Assembly (NCBI RefSeq): GCF_900108335.1
Contig: NZ_FNVT01000003.1
Location: 1 to 64,000, forward strand
DNA from: Nonomuraea solani
GTDB lineage: Bacteria > Actinomycetota > Actinomycetes > Streptosporangiales > Streptosporangiaceae
Direction: 5' to 3'
Length of the DNA stretch: 64,000 nucleotides
The position numbers were made by a program, and so were the translations under genes. Shown in pieces: positions 23,981 through 32,124 of the stretch (its first letter is position 1; the number at the start of each line of letters is the position of its first letter). Under the pieces are notes generated by a model. That model saw nothing but the letters and a program-made list of their open reading frames with translations, was not told where the DNA came from and searched no databases.

Positions 23981-24628
23981 ATGTTCTTCGGCATCATCGA
24001 CATCTGGGCCTACGTGATCGGCGCCTTCCTGATCATCCTGCTGCCCGGCCCGAACTCCCTGTACGTCCTCAGCCTCGCCGCCACGCACGGAGTCCGCCAG
24101 GGCTACCGCGCGGCGGCCGGCGTCTTCGTCGGCGACACCGTGCTCATGGTCCTGGCCGCCGCCGGCGCCTCGTCCCTGCTGCGCTCCAGCGCGCTGCTGT
24201 TCACCATCGTCAAGTACGCGGGCGCCGCCTACCTGGCCTGGATCGGCTTCCAGATGATCCGCGGCGCCTGGCGGGCCTGGCGCCAGGGGCCGGCCGCCGC
24301 CGAGGAGGCCGAGCCGGAACGCCGGCCCCGCCCGTTCCGCAAGGCCCTGACGATCAGCCTGCTGAACCCGAAGGCGATCCTCTTCTTCGTCTCGTTCTTC
24401 GTCCAGTTCGTGGACCCGGGCTACGCCACCCCCGCGCTGTCGTTCCTGATCCTGGGCGCGGTCATCCAGATCTTCAGCCTGCTCTACCTGACGGCGCTCA
24501 TCTTCGGCGGCACTTTCCTGGCGGGACAGTTCGGCCGCCACCGCCGGCTCAGCGCCGGTCTGACCTCCGGCGTCGGCGCCGTCTTCCTGGGGTTCGGCGC
24601 GAAGCTCGCCACGACTTCACTGGGATGA
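23981..24628 (+). CDS. LysE/RhtB-family amino-acid exporter
   Basis: 215 residues with six hydrophobic segments. The N-terminal family signature is visible as LIILLPGPNSLYVLSLAATHGVRQGYRAA (G-P-N/D in the first helix-loop, then GxxxG) and VKYAGAAYLAWIGFQMIRG. The second half starts RKALTISLLNPKAILFFVSFFVQF, the other family hallmark. The family exports basic or hydrophobic amino acids or homoserine lactones; the substrate is unknown. A GGAG sequence lies 9 bases before the ATG. Confidence 0.9.
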   Translation: MFFGIIDIWAYVIGAFLIILLPGPNSLYVLSLAATHGVRQGYRAAAGVFVGDTVLMVLAAAGASSLLRSSALLFTIVKYAGAAYLAWIGFQMIRGAWRAWRQGPAAAEEAEPERRPRPFRKALTISLLNPKAILFFVSFFVQFVDPGYATPALSFLILGAVIQIFSLLYLTALIFGGTFLAGQFGRHRRLSAGLTSGVGAVFLGFGAKLATTSLG

Positions 24629-24842
24629 AAGCGGCATTCAACCTCGAACTGTTTTCGTGGATACAGATGGAACGAGTCAAAAGAGGCAGTCGCACCACCC
24701 CGCCTCGGGTACGGTAGGCCACCGGCGTGCTTCCCGGGACAACCGTGATTGCGTTGCGGTTACGACTAGCAATCCATCTGGAAAAGCCTGGTCCCTCGAA
24801 GCCCGGGTAGACGCTGAACGTCGGCCTATCTGCGGAGCAGCC

Positions 24843-25484
24843 TTGAACCATCCCCCGGTCACCCTCCCCCGCCTCACCGCACTCGCGCGGCAGGCGGCCC
24901 CGCGGCTGCTCGAAGCGGTCGTCGCGCCTCTGGCACTCTTCTACCTCGCCATGGTCGTCCTCGACTTCAAATGGGCGCTCGCCCTGACCGTCGGCTGGGT
25001 CTACCTCGGAGTGGCGTGGCGGCTGTTCAGGCGGATCAAGGTGCCCGCCACGATGTACCTGGCCGCGTTCGCGATCACCATCAGGGCCATCGTGGCGTTC
25101 TGGACCGGCACCTGGATGTGGTTCTTCATCCAGCCCGAGATGGGCACCATCTGCATCAGCATGGCCTTCCTCGCCTCCGTCCGGCTGAACAAGCCGCTCG
25201 TGCAGAAGCTGACGCTCGACTACATCCACCTGCCGTCGGCGGTGCTCAAGCACGAGCGGGTGCGCCGGTTCTTCGCCCGGATCACCCTGCTGTGGGCGTT
25301 CGTGCTGCTGATGAACTCGACGCTGAGCATCTTCCTGGCCGTCTACGAGTCGCTGGCGGGCTCGCTGGGCACGTTCATGATCCTGCGGACCTCAGCGGTG
25401 GCCGTGATAAGCGGCACGGCGATCACGGTCTCGGTCATCGCCTTCAAGCGGCTCCTGCACCGGCTGCACGTCGCGCACGCCTGA
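24843..25484 (+). CDS. Polytopic membrane protein (VC0807/septation-protein-A-like)
   Basis: 213 residues from a TTG start with GGAG five bases upstream; the frame is open further upstream, but that part has no membrane-protein character. Five or six hydrophobic segments are evident, such as LLEAVVAPLALFYLAMVVLD, WALALTVGWVYLGVAWRLFRRI and MYLAAFAITIRAIVAFWTGTW. The spacing resembles the VC0807 family of intracellular-septation-A-like proteins. The last 93 bases overlap the convergent membrane-protein gene at 25392-26357. The 214 bases before it hold no recognisable gene. Confidence 0.65.
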   Translation: MNHPPVTLPRLTALARQAAPRLLEAVVAPLALFYLAMVVLDFKWALALTVGWVYLGVAWRLFRRIKVPATMYLAAFAITIRAIVAFWTGTWMWFFIQPEMGTICISMAFLASVRLNKPLVQKLTLDYIHLPSAVLKHERVRRFFARITLLWAFVLLMNSTLSIFLAVYESLAGSLGTFMILRTSAVAVISGTAITVSVIAFKRLLHRLHVAHA

Positions 25485-26357
25485 CCTCTCCACCAGCAGG
25501 AACGCCCCGCACATCCCCATGACCAGCCCGGTCAGCACGCCGAAGAGCTCCACGAGATCGGCCCCGCCGCCCCAGGTGAGCGGCCCGCCCACCAACGTGA
25601 CGATCATCGCGTAGAGGCCCCACCCGAACAGCGAGCCCGAGCCCAGCCAGGCCACCACCAGCGGCCTCCAGAAGGGGCCCCGCCCCCAGCGCCTGACCAG
25701 CGCGGCGAGGGCGACGGCCCCGGCGATCGCGAGCAGGCCCTTGACGCCCTCCATCACGCCCGTGACGGTCTCCGCGCCGAACACCCGCGAGAGCCGCACC
25801 CCGCCGACCGCCGTGGCCACCAGCAGCGCGCCCCAGGCCACGACCGTCTGGAACGACCTGGTCGGGCTCGGGAAGTCCAGGCCGGCCGGCGTGGTGAAGA
25901 CGGCCGGCCAGCGGTCGCGGGAGTAGAGGACGAAGGCCGCCATGAGGCCGATGCCCTGCCCCATGAACCCGCCGTAGACCATCATGTAGACCCACGGTTC
26001 GACGGCCGTGCCGCCGAACACCTCCAGCCCGGCCACCGCCACCACGACCGGCGCCGTGACGACCACCACCGACAGCAGGCCGGTGCCCACCCACAGCGGC
26101 GGCAGCACGAGCCAGGCCGGCAGCCGCAGGCCCTTCCGGGTGGTGAAGGCCAGCGCCAGCGCCAGGGCCACGGCCTCCATGCCGAAGGTCATCGCGTTCA
26201 GCGCGACCGTGGCCGGGTCGTTCATCAGGGCGGGATCCGTGACGCCGACGGAGCTGCCGGTCAGCCAGAGGATCTTCAGTGTGAGGTAGGGCAGCATGGC
26301 CGCGACCGCGACGATCGCGGCGGTGATCCGGCCTATCCCGGCTCTTTGCTCAGTCAT
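25392..26357 (-). CDS. Polytopic membrane protein, unknown function
   Basis: 321 residues with about eight hydrophobic spans, the first at about 10-33 (ITAAIVAVAAMLPYLTLKILWLTG) and the last near ELFGVLTGLVMGMCGAFLLV. The polar tail after about residue 290 (VRDVQPVQEPLEGDDRDRDRR) lies in the region overlapping the convergent gene. No catalytic motif is recognised. It follows the orphan sensor kinase gene by 62 bases on the same strand, where a NarL-type response regulator would be expected, so the pair may be co-expressed. Confidence 0.65.
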   Translation of the reverse strand: MTEQRAGIGRITAAIVAVAAMLPYLTLKILWLTGSSVGVTDPALMNDPATVALNAMTFGMEAVALALALAFTTRKGLRLPAWLVLPPLWVGTGLLSVVVVTAPVVVAVAGLEVFGGTAVEPWVYMMVYGGFMGQGIGLMAAFVLYSRDRWPAVFTTPAGLDFPSPTRSFQTVVAWGALLVATAVGGVRLSRVFGAETVTGVMEGVKGLLAIAGAVALAALVRRWGRGPFWRPLVVAWLGSGSLFGWGLYAMIVTLVGGPLTWGGGADLVELFGVLTGLVMGMCGAFLLVERSGVRDVQPVQEPLEGDDRDRDRRAAYHGHR

Positions 26358-26419
26358 GCTCCGAGCGTCGCCGGTCCGGCGCGGGGTTTCCTCCCGAGCA
26401 GTGGGGATCCGCCTCCCCC

Positions 26420-27559
26420 TTACGGGGGAAGGGTCACGGTCAGCTCGAAGCCGTCGCCCACCGGGCCGGCGGACAGGACGCCACCGGCCAGCCGCACTCG
26501 CTCGCGCAGGCCCGCCAGCCCCATCCCGCCGGAGCGCACCGTGGAGCGGGAGCGCGGCGGCCCGTTGCGCACGCTGATCCGCTCGGGCGCGACCACGACC
26601 TCGACCAGGGCCCCGGGGGCGTGCTTGGCGGCGTTGGTGAGCCCCTCCTGGACGACGGCGTGGGCCAGCTCCGGCACCGGCCCGGGGGCCAGGTCCAGGG
26701 TGACCTCCATGCCCGAGGCGGCGGCCCGCCGGACGAGCTCCGCCAGGTTCTCGTTCACGGGGACGAGCGGGGCGGCGTCGGCGTCCTCGCGCAGGAGCCC
26801 GATGATCTGGCGCAGCCGCTCGGTGGCGTCCGCCGCCGCGATCCGCAGCTCCCCCGCCGCACCGACCTGCTCCGGCGCGAGTCCAGGGGCCATTTCGAGC
26901 CCGGCCGCCCTGACCGCGATCAGGGCCAGGTCGTGGCCGAGGGAGTCGTGCATGTCCCGGGCGATCCTGGCCCGTTCGCGCAGCCTGGCCTGCTCCTCGG
27001 CCGACCTCCTGGCCTGTAGCCGCTGCTGCAGCAGCCGGCGCCGCAGCAGCCCGAACAGGTAGGGCACCAGGTAGGTGCCGATGACCCCGGTGACCATGGA
27101 GACCCACAGCCCCAGGTCGCCGCCCTGGGCGAGCACCACGGCCACGCCGACGACGCCGATCAGGCAGAACACCAGCAGCGCGGGCCACACCCTGGCCAGG
27201 CGCCGCCCGGTCAGGTAGGCGTACCAGACGATGAACGGCGACGTGGCCAGCAGCGGGACGATCTTCACGTTCCGCTGCGGCGCCAGCCGGCTCAGGTCCA
27301 CGGTCGCGAACCCGTCGGTGAACCGCCACGGCCCCAGCGGCAGCACCAGCACCAGGGCGAGCAGCGGATAGGGCCGGCCGACGAGCACGGCCAGACCGCC
27401 GAGCACGATCCTGGGCACGGTCACGAGGGCGAACGCCGCGGGGTCCTTGACCGGGTCGGGCCCCATGGCGGCGATGAAGACGCCGAGCACGACCCAGAGC
27501 AGTAGGTCGTAGACCACCTGCCGGCGGCTGTCTCGGCGGAGTCGGTGAAGGTGCTGCAC
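26420..27559 (-). CDS. Orphan NarL/DesK-type sensor histidine kinase
   Basis: 379 residues from GTG 27559. Five or six membrane spans fill about 15-165. HisKA_3 follows with the phospho-acceptor His in RIARDMHDSLGHDLALI, and a HATPase_c domain with N-box VVQEGLTNAAKHAPG and G-box GGMGLAGLRERVRLAGG. This family normally pairs with a NarL-type response regulator encoded next door; none is present here. Two copies of CTGACGAAAGTA lie in the long region upstream and may be binding sites of the missing partner. The GTG start is uncertain because the frame is open to 27736. Confidence 0.88.
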   Translation of the reverse strand: MQHLHRLRRDSRRQVVYDLLLWVVLGVFIAAMGPDPVKDPAAFALVTVPRIVLGGLAVLVGRPYPLLALVLVLPLGPWRFTDGFATVDLSRLAPQRNVKIVPLLATSPFIVWYAYLTGRRLARVWPALLVFCLIGVVGVAVVLAQGGDLGLWVSMVTGVIGTYLVPYLFGLLRRRLLQQRLQARRSAEEQARLRERARIARDMHDSLGHDLALIAVRAAGLEMAPGLAPEQVGAAGELRIAAADATERLRQIIGLLREDADAAPLVPVNENLAELVRRAAASGMEVTLDLAPGPVPELAHAVVQEGLTNAAKHAPGALVEVVVAPERISVRNGPPRSRSTVRSGGMGLAGLRERVRLAGGVLSAGPVGDGFELTVTLPP

Positions 27560-27616
27560 CGCACCGACGTTAGCGTCCGCGCCCGCCCGAGGGTCCCGTC
27601 CGAAGTCAGGCGGCGA

Positions 27617-27634
27617 CCCTGACGAAAGTAAGGG
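27617..27634. repeat. CTGACGAAAGTA direct repeat, copy 1
   Basis: CCCTGACGAAAGTAAGGG. The 12-base core is identical in copy 2 (27758-27769), 139 bases away. The CCCT/AGGG ends are inverted, giving weak dyad symmetry. It lies about 60 bases before the sensor-kinase start. Possible response-regulator binding site. Confidence 0.5.
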
Positions 27635-27754
27635 TGGGGAGCGGCCTACCACGGTGGTGGGGCTAACCCCACCACGAAAGCGCCTACCCGCACTGCTGAT
27701 TCCGCCTGCCGAAACCGCTTTGATCGATGGTGTCACCCGGAGGTCGCAGCGGCG

Positions 27755-27774
27755 CCCCTGACGAAAGTAGGGGG
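27755..27774. repeat. CTGACGAAAGTA direct repeat, copy 2
   Basis: CCCCTGACGAAAGTAGGGGG, sharing the same 12-base core and G/C-flank symmetry as copy 1. It lies about 180 bases before the DedA gene, so the pair could serve either divergent gene. Confidence 0.5.
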
Positions 27775-27949
27775 TACTGCGTGCCGATCGTCCGATGTGC
27801 CGTGACCTGCGGGGTTTCTACCTTCATGGGGTACGGCCCCTGACCCTCCTAGGGGAAAGGGCCGCGTTCGACCCGGGGCATCCCCGATGTTCCCGGACGA
27901 TCCACACCGAGACGCTGTGTTGGTGCCCTAACGATCGGAGTTCACGCTA

Positions 27950-28567
27950 ATGTCGCACGCCATCCTCGACCTGGTCGAACAGGTGATGTCGTCGCCGTGG
28001 TTGTACGTGGCGCTGTTCGGCCTGGCGCTGCTCGACGGGTTCTTCCCGGTCGTGCCGGCCGAGACCTCAGTGATCACCGCGGCGGTGTTCGCCGCGTCCG
28101 GCGAGACGAACCTGGCTCTGATCATCGTGGTCGCGGCGCTCGGCGCCTTCGCGGGTGACCACATCTCCTACCTGATCGGCAAGAAGTCGGCGGGCAGGCT
28201 GCGGGACAAGAAGGCGTTCGTCTGGGCGCGCGGCGCCCTGGAGGAGCGGGGCGGGCTCGTCCTCGTCGTGGCCAGGTACATCCCGGGTGGGCGTACCGCG
28301 ACCACGCTGACCATGGGAGCGGTGCGCTATCCGCTGCGCTCCTTCACGTTCTTCGACGCGATCGCGGCCTCCTCGTGGGCGGTCTACTCCGCGCTGATCG
28401 GCTTCTTCGGCGGGATGGCCTTCGAGAACGACCCCATCAAGGGTCTGCTGCTCGGGCTGGGCATCGCGCTGTCGGTCACCGCCGTCGTCGAGATCGTGCG
28501 CTGGGTCAGGAAGCGACGCGCCATCCAGGCTTCCCCGGAACGACTTCCCATGGACACGTCCGTTTGA
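27950..28567 (+). CDS. DedA-family membrane protein (SNARE-associated/VTT domain)
   Basis: 205 residues with about five hydrophobic segments. The domain (PF09335) is seen in GLALLDGFFPVVPAETSVITAAVFAA, the GDHISYLIGKKSAGRL loop, and VVARYIPGGRTATTLTMGAVRYPLRSFTFFD, which has the Arg and Gly residues required for DedA function. Family members act in membrane-lipid scrambling (undecaprenyl-phosphate or phosphatidylethanolamine) and in pH or antibiotic tolerance. The EamA-type gene follows after 37 bases. Confidence 0.92.
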   Translation: MSHAILDLVEQVMSSPWLYVALFGLALLDGFFPVVPAETSVITAAVFAASGETNLALIIVVAALGAFAGDHISYLIGKKSAGRLRDKKAFVWARGALEERGGLVLVVARYIPGGRTATTLTMGAVRYPLRSFTFFDAIAASSWAVYSALIGFFGGMAFENDPIKGLLLGLGIALSVTAVVEIVRWVRKRRAIQASPERLPMDTSV

Positions 28568-28604
28568 CCCCGCCCGGTAACCATCCGTGTGAAAGGAGTG
28601 CGAC

Positions 28605-29405
28605 ATGACTGTGCTGGCCGCGGTGATAGCGCTGGTCGGTTCGCTGTTCTTCGCGCTCGGTGCCGCCCTGCAGCAGTTCGAGGCGGTCGGCACCGCGAAG
28701 CCGGGGCTGCTGGCCCTGCTGCGGCGGCCGCGCTGGCTGCTCGGCGGCGCGTCCATTCTGGCGGGTGGTGGGCTGCACATCGTCGCTCTCGGTCTCGGCC
28801 CGCTGACCATCGTCCAGCCGATGGGCGTGGCCAGCCTGCTGTTCGCGCTGCCGCTCGCCGCCACGCTGCACGGCCGCCGGCCGTCGCGCAAGGAACTGGC
28901 GGCGGCGGGGGTGGTGGCGGCCGGGCTCATCGGCCTGGTGCTGCTGGTCCCCGAGTCCACCGGCCCCACCGTCCTGGCTCCCGACGGCGTGCTCATGCTG
29001 CTCGGAGTGTCCGGGGTCGCCGCGGTGCTGCTGTTCGCCGGCTCGAAGGCGGCCTCGCCCGCGGGCCGGGCGGCACTGCTCGCCACCAGTTCCGGCGTGC
29101 TGTACGGCGCGACCGCGACCCTCATGCGCGTTCTCGTCGACGGCGCCTGGAACTGGTGGTATCTCCTCGCCCTGCCGATCCCCGCCCTGCTGGCGCTGAT
29201 GATGCTCCAGCGGGCCTACGCCGTCGGGCACTTCGGTGTCTCCTTCGCCTCGCTGCAGATCGCCGACCCGCTCACCGCGGTGGCGTTCGGCGCGCTGCTG
29301 CTGGGCGAACCCCTGCCGACCGGCATCCTGCCGATCGCCGCCGCCCTGTTGACCGCCGCGGGCACCGTGGCCCTGGCCCGGACCAGCCCGCTGGAAGCCC
29401 ACTGA
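28605..29405 (+). CDS. EamA/DMT-superfamily transporter-like membrane protein
   Basis: 266 residues with nine or ten membrane spans and an internal two-fold pattern. The first half has FFALGAALQQFEAVGTAKPG and LGPLTIVQPMGVASLLFALPLAA; the second half has VSFASLQIADPLTAVAFGALLLGEPLP, the typical final DMT signature. The substrate is unknown. AAAGGAGTG lies just before the ATG. It is on the same strand as DedA and the glycosyltransferase with short gaps. Confidence 0.85.
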   Translation: MTVLAAVIALVGSLFFALGAALQQFEAVGTAKPGLLALLRRPRWLLGGASILAGGGLHIVALGLGPLTIVQPMGVASLLFALPLAATLHGRRPSRKELAAAGVVAAGLIGLVLLVPESTGPTVLAPDGVLMLLGVSGVAAVLLFAGSKAASPAGRAALLATSSGVLYGATATLMRVLVDGAWNWWYLLALPIPALLALMMLQRAYAVGHFGVSFASLQIADPLTAVAFGALLLGEPLPTGILPIAAALLTAAGTVALARTSPLEAH

Positions 29406-29458
29406 TGTCCCCATTTCCTGGCTCTCCCCAAGCCACCACCTAATCGGAGTTCACCGTC

Positions 29459-30670
29459 ATGGCCATGCCCCTGCACGCCGTCCCCGACGTCGCCACCCTG
29501 GCTCCCGCCCCTGAGCGTCCACGCCGCGTCCTGATATCGAGCGATACCTATCCCCCAGATGTGAACGGCGCCGCCTACTTCACCCATCGCCTGGCCACGG
29601 GCCTGGCCGCGCGCGGCAACGAGGTGCACGTGGTCTGCCAGTCGGAGGCCGGCCCGGCCAGCGCCGACGTGGTCGACGGCGTGGTCGTGCACCGGCTGCG
29701 CTCGGCGCCGCTGCTGGTCCACCCCACCATGCGCGTCACCGTGCCGACCCGGCTGGACCGGCTGGTGGCGAGCGTCCGCCCCGACGTGCTGCACACCCAG
29801 GGCCACTTCGTGGTCGGCCGGGCCGCCATGGCCGCCGCCCGCCGCGCGGGGGTGCCGGTCGTGGCCACCAACCACTTCATGCCGGACAACCTCTTCCAGT
29901 TCGGCCACATCCCGGAGCGGCTGCGCACCAAGGCGGGCCAGTGGGCCTGGCGCGACTTCAGCCGGATCTTCAACCGGGCCGACCACATCACCACCCCGAC
30001 GCCGCTGGCCGCCAAGCTGCTGTCCGACCAGGGCTTCGCCCGCGAGGTGGAGTCGGTCTCCTGCGGCATCGACCTGACCAGGTTCCACCCGCACGCCGAG
30101 CCCAAGGCGTGGTCGCGCAAGATGTTCGACCTGCCGGACCGGCCCACGATCCTGTTCGTCGGCCGCCTGGACGAGGAGAAGCACCTGGACGAGATCGTCC
30201 GCTCGCTGCCGATCATCCTCAACGACACCGACGCGCAGGTGGCGTTCGTCGGCAAGGGCAACCAGCGGGCCGAACTTGAGCGGCTGGCCAGGCGCATCGG
30301 CGTGGACGAGCGGGTCTTCTTCCTCGGTTTCGTGCCCGACGAGAACATGCCGCAGGCGTTCGCCGCCGCCGACGTGTTCGCCATGCCGGGCGTCGCCGAG
30401 CTGCAGAGCATCGCCACGCTGGAGGCCATGGCCTCGGGGCTGCCCGTGGTGGCCGCCGACGCGATGGCGCTGCCGCACCTGGTGTCCGGCAACGGCTACC
30501 TGTTCCAGCCCGGCGACGTGCGCTCCCTGGCCGGGCACCTGACGGACATCCTCACCGACGACCGGCTGCGCGCCCGGCTCGGCAAGGCCAGCAGGGACCT
30601 GGCGCTCACCCACGACGACCAGTTCTCCCTCGCCCGTTTCGAGCACATCTACGATGAGGTGGCCCGATGA
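29459..30670 (+). CDS. GT4-family glycosyltransferase (MgtA/PimB-like)
   Basis: 403 residues of GT-B fold. The N-terminal acceptor domain begins RRVLISSDTYPPDVNGAAYFTHRLATGLAARGNEVHVV and includes DVLHTQGHFVVGRAAMAAARRAGVPVVATNHF. The C-terminal nucleotide-sugar domain has PTILFVGRLDEEKHLDEIVRSLP, then ADVFAMPGVAELQSIATLEAMASGLPVVAAD with the EX7E-type motif. In actinobacteria close relatives mannosylate phosphatidylinositol or glucuronosyl-diacylglycerol. It overlaps the DUF998 gene by 4 bases. Confidence 0.9.
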   Translation: MAMPLHAVPDVATLAPAPERPRRVLISSDTYPPDVNGAAYFTHRLATGLAARGNEVHVVCQSEAGPASADVVDGVVVHRLRSAPLLVHPTMRVTVPTRLDRLVASVRPDVLHTQGHFVVGRAAMAAARRAGVPVVATNHFMPDNLFQFGHIPERLRTKAGQWAWRDFSRIFNRADHITTPTPLAAKLLSDQGFAREVESVSCGIDLTRFHPHAEPKAWSRKMFDLPDRPTILFVGRLDEEKHLDEIVRSLPIILNDTDAQVAFVGKGNQRAELERLARRIGVDERVFFLGFVPDENMPQAFAAADVFAMPGVAELQSIATLEAMASGLPVVAADAMALPHLVSGNGYLFQPGDVRSLAGHLTDILTDDRLRARLGKASRDLALTHDDQFSLARFEHIYDEVAR

Positions 30671-31335
30671 CCCTTCGGCGACGCGTCTGGGGCACCGTGA
30701 TCGGCACGGTGGTGTCCCTTGGCGCGCTGGCGTACGCGGAGCTCTCGTTGCCCGCGCAACCGCTGATCAGCGACTACGCGCTGGTCTCCGGGGGGCTTGT
30801 GCCCATACTGATCGGGATGCTGGCGCTCGCGGGAGCGTGCCTGAGTCTCGCGTACGGACTGGTGGCGAGCGAGCCGTCGCGCACCGCCGCCGCCAGGGTG
30901 CTGCTGCTGGCCGCGGCGGCCGGTTTGATGATGAGCGCGATCTTCCCCACCGACCCGGGCACCTCGCAGATCGGCACCCTGTCCGGCGAGATCCACCGCT
31001 GGTCGGCGGCCGTGGTGTTCACCGCGCTGCCGGTCGCCGGCTGGAGCCTGGCCAGGCGGCGGGAGGCCGCGCCCCGGTGGAACGCGGTCCGGGCCATGAG
31101 CGTGCTCGCCGCACTGACGCTGGGGGTCTACCTGGCCGCCCACCCGGCCTCCATCACCTCGCCGCTGATCAACGGCGTGGAGTACTACGGGCTGCTGGAG
31201 CGCGGCGTGGTGCTGGCCGACATGGCGCTCCTCATGTTCATGGCGCTGGCCTCCTTCGCGGGGCGGCCGGTCGTCAGGACCGAGGTGGCACCGGTCGAGC
31301 GACCCGTGGAACGGCAGGAGCGACTCGCCGCCTGA
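30667..31335 (+). CDS. DUF998 membrane protein
   Basis: 222 residues with six membrane spans. The family's FPTDPG motif is present in MMSAIFPTDPGTSQIGTLSGEIHRWSAA, between spans three and four. The molecular function of DUF998 is unknown. It is translationally coupled to the GT4 gene by an ATGA overlap, so it may act in the same lipid or envelope glycosylation step. Confidence 0.85.
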   Translation: MTLRRRVWGTVIGTVVSLGALAYAELSLPAQPLISDYALVSGGLVPILIGMLALAGACLSLAYGLVASEPSRTAAARVLLLAAAAGLMMSAIFPTDPGTSQIGTLSGEIHRWSAAVVFTALPVAGWSLARRREAAPRWNAVRAMSVLAALTLGVYLAAHPASITSPLINGVEYYGLLERGVVLADMALLMFMALASFAGRPVVRTEVAPVERPVERQERLAA

Positions 31336-31380
31336 CACACTTCGACCGCCGTCGAAAGGACCTCGTCCTAGCGTGAACCC

Positions 31381-32124
31381 ATGCTCATCACACGCCATGC
31401 AGAAGCCGGGGCGGTGCTCGCCGACACCAGGTACGTGCCGCCCCCCGTACGCCAGGACGGCGCGGAGGGAACGCTCGCCTGGCTGCGCGCCCAGGTGTCG
31501 CGGTTCAGCACCGGAGACTCGCACGCCGGGCGCCGCCGCCTGCTGGAGGAACGGCTGACCACGCTGGACCCCGCCGAGCTGCGCGCCGCGGCCAGGGCCG
31601 AGACCCGGCAGCGGGACGAAAACTGGCGGGGCGTGCCCACGGCCGTGCTCGGAGCCGCGCTGGGAGTCAAGGACACCACCGCCGTGCCCGCCGCAGCGGC
31701 CGGTTACCTGTTGGGTGAAGAGACCCCGGAGGCCGACGCCGCCGTCGCCGAACTGCTCGAACTGGCCGACCTGCCCGCGATCACCCTGCTCCTGCAGGGG
31801 TACGCCGCCACGGAGGGGCTCATCGAGGCGGCGCTGCGGCACGCGGAGCCCGGTGACGACATCGAGGCGCTGCTGCACGAGACGCTCCGGCAGGACCCGC
31901 CGCTCAAGGCCACCCGCAGGCTCGACACGCGGACCGGCGACGAGGTGACGATCGACCTGGTGGCCGCCAACCGCGACCCGGACGTCTTCCCGGATCCCGG
32001 GCGGTTCGACGCCTCACGCGGCCGGACCCCGCACCTGACCTTCGGGTACGGCGTGCGCCCCTGCCCCGCGCCCGCCCACGCCCTCGCGCTCGCCGCCGGT
32101 GTCCTGGAAGGACTTCTGCCATGA
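31381..32124 (+). CDS. Short cytochrome P450-like protein
   Basis: 247 residues against about 400 for a bacterial P450. The C-terminal half carries the ExxR helix in LLHETLRQDPPLKATRR, the meander AANRDPDVFPDPGRFDASR and the heme loop FGYGVRPCPAPAHALALA with its Cys ligand. The I-helix normally has A-G-x-E/D-T; here the corresponding stretch reads LLLQGYAATEGLIEAAL, so the oxygen-activation residues are not evident. The N-terminal part is much reduced. It ends with an ATGA overlap on a PEP mutase/isocitrate lyase homologue. It may be a heme protein of altered function rather than a standard monooxygenase. Confidence 0.75.
   Translation: MLITRHAEAGAVLADTRYVPPPVRQDGAEGTLAWLRAQVSRFSTGDSHAGRRRLLEERLTTLDPAELRAAARAETRQRDENWRGVPTAVLGAALGVKDTTAVPAAAAGYLLGEETPEADAAVAELLELADLPAITLLLQGYAATEGLIEAALRHAEPGDDIEALLHETLRQDPPLKATRRLDTRTGDEVTIDLVAANRDPDVFPDPGRFDASRGRTPHLTFGYGVRPCPAPAHALALAAGVLEGLLP

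Larger units (their letters stand above)
27560..27949. other. 390-base intergenic region between sensor kinase and DedA gene
   Basis: Divergent promoter region with no credible protein gene. It contains two direct repeats of CTGACGAAAGTA (listed separately) and a 9-bp hairpin, GTGGTGGGG (27654-27662) with CCCCACCAC (27667-27675), loop CTAA. A GGAG ribosome-binding site for the DedA gene lies at 27937-27940. It also holds C/G-rich blocks around 27830-27870, without an assigned role. Confidence 0.6.
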
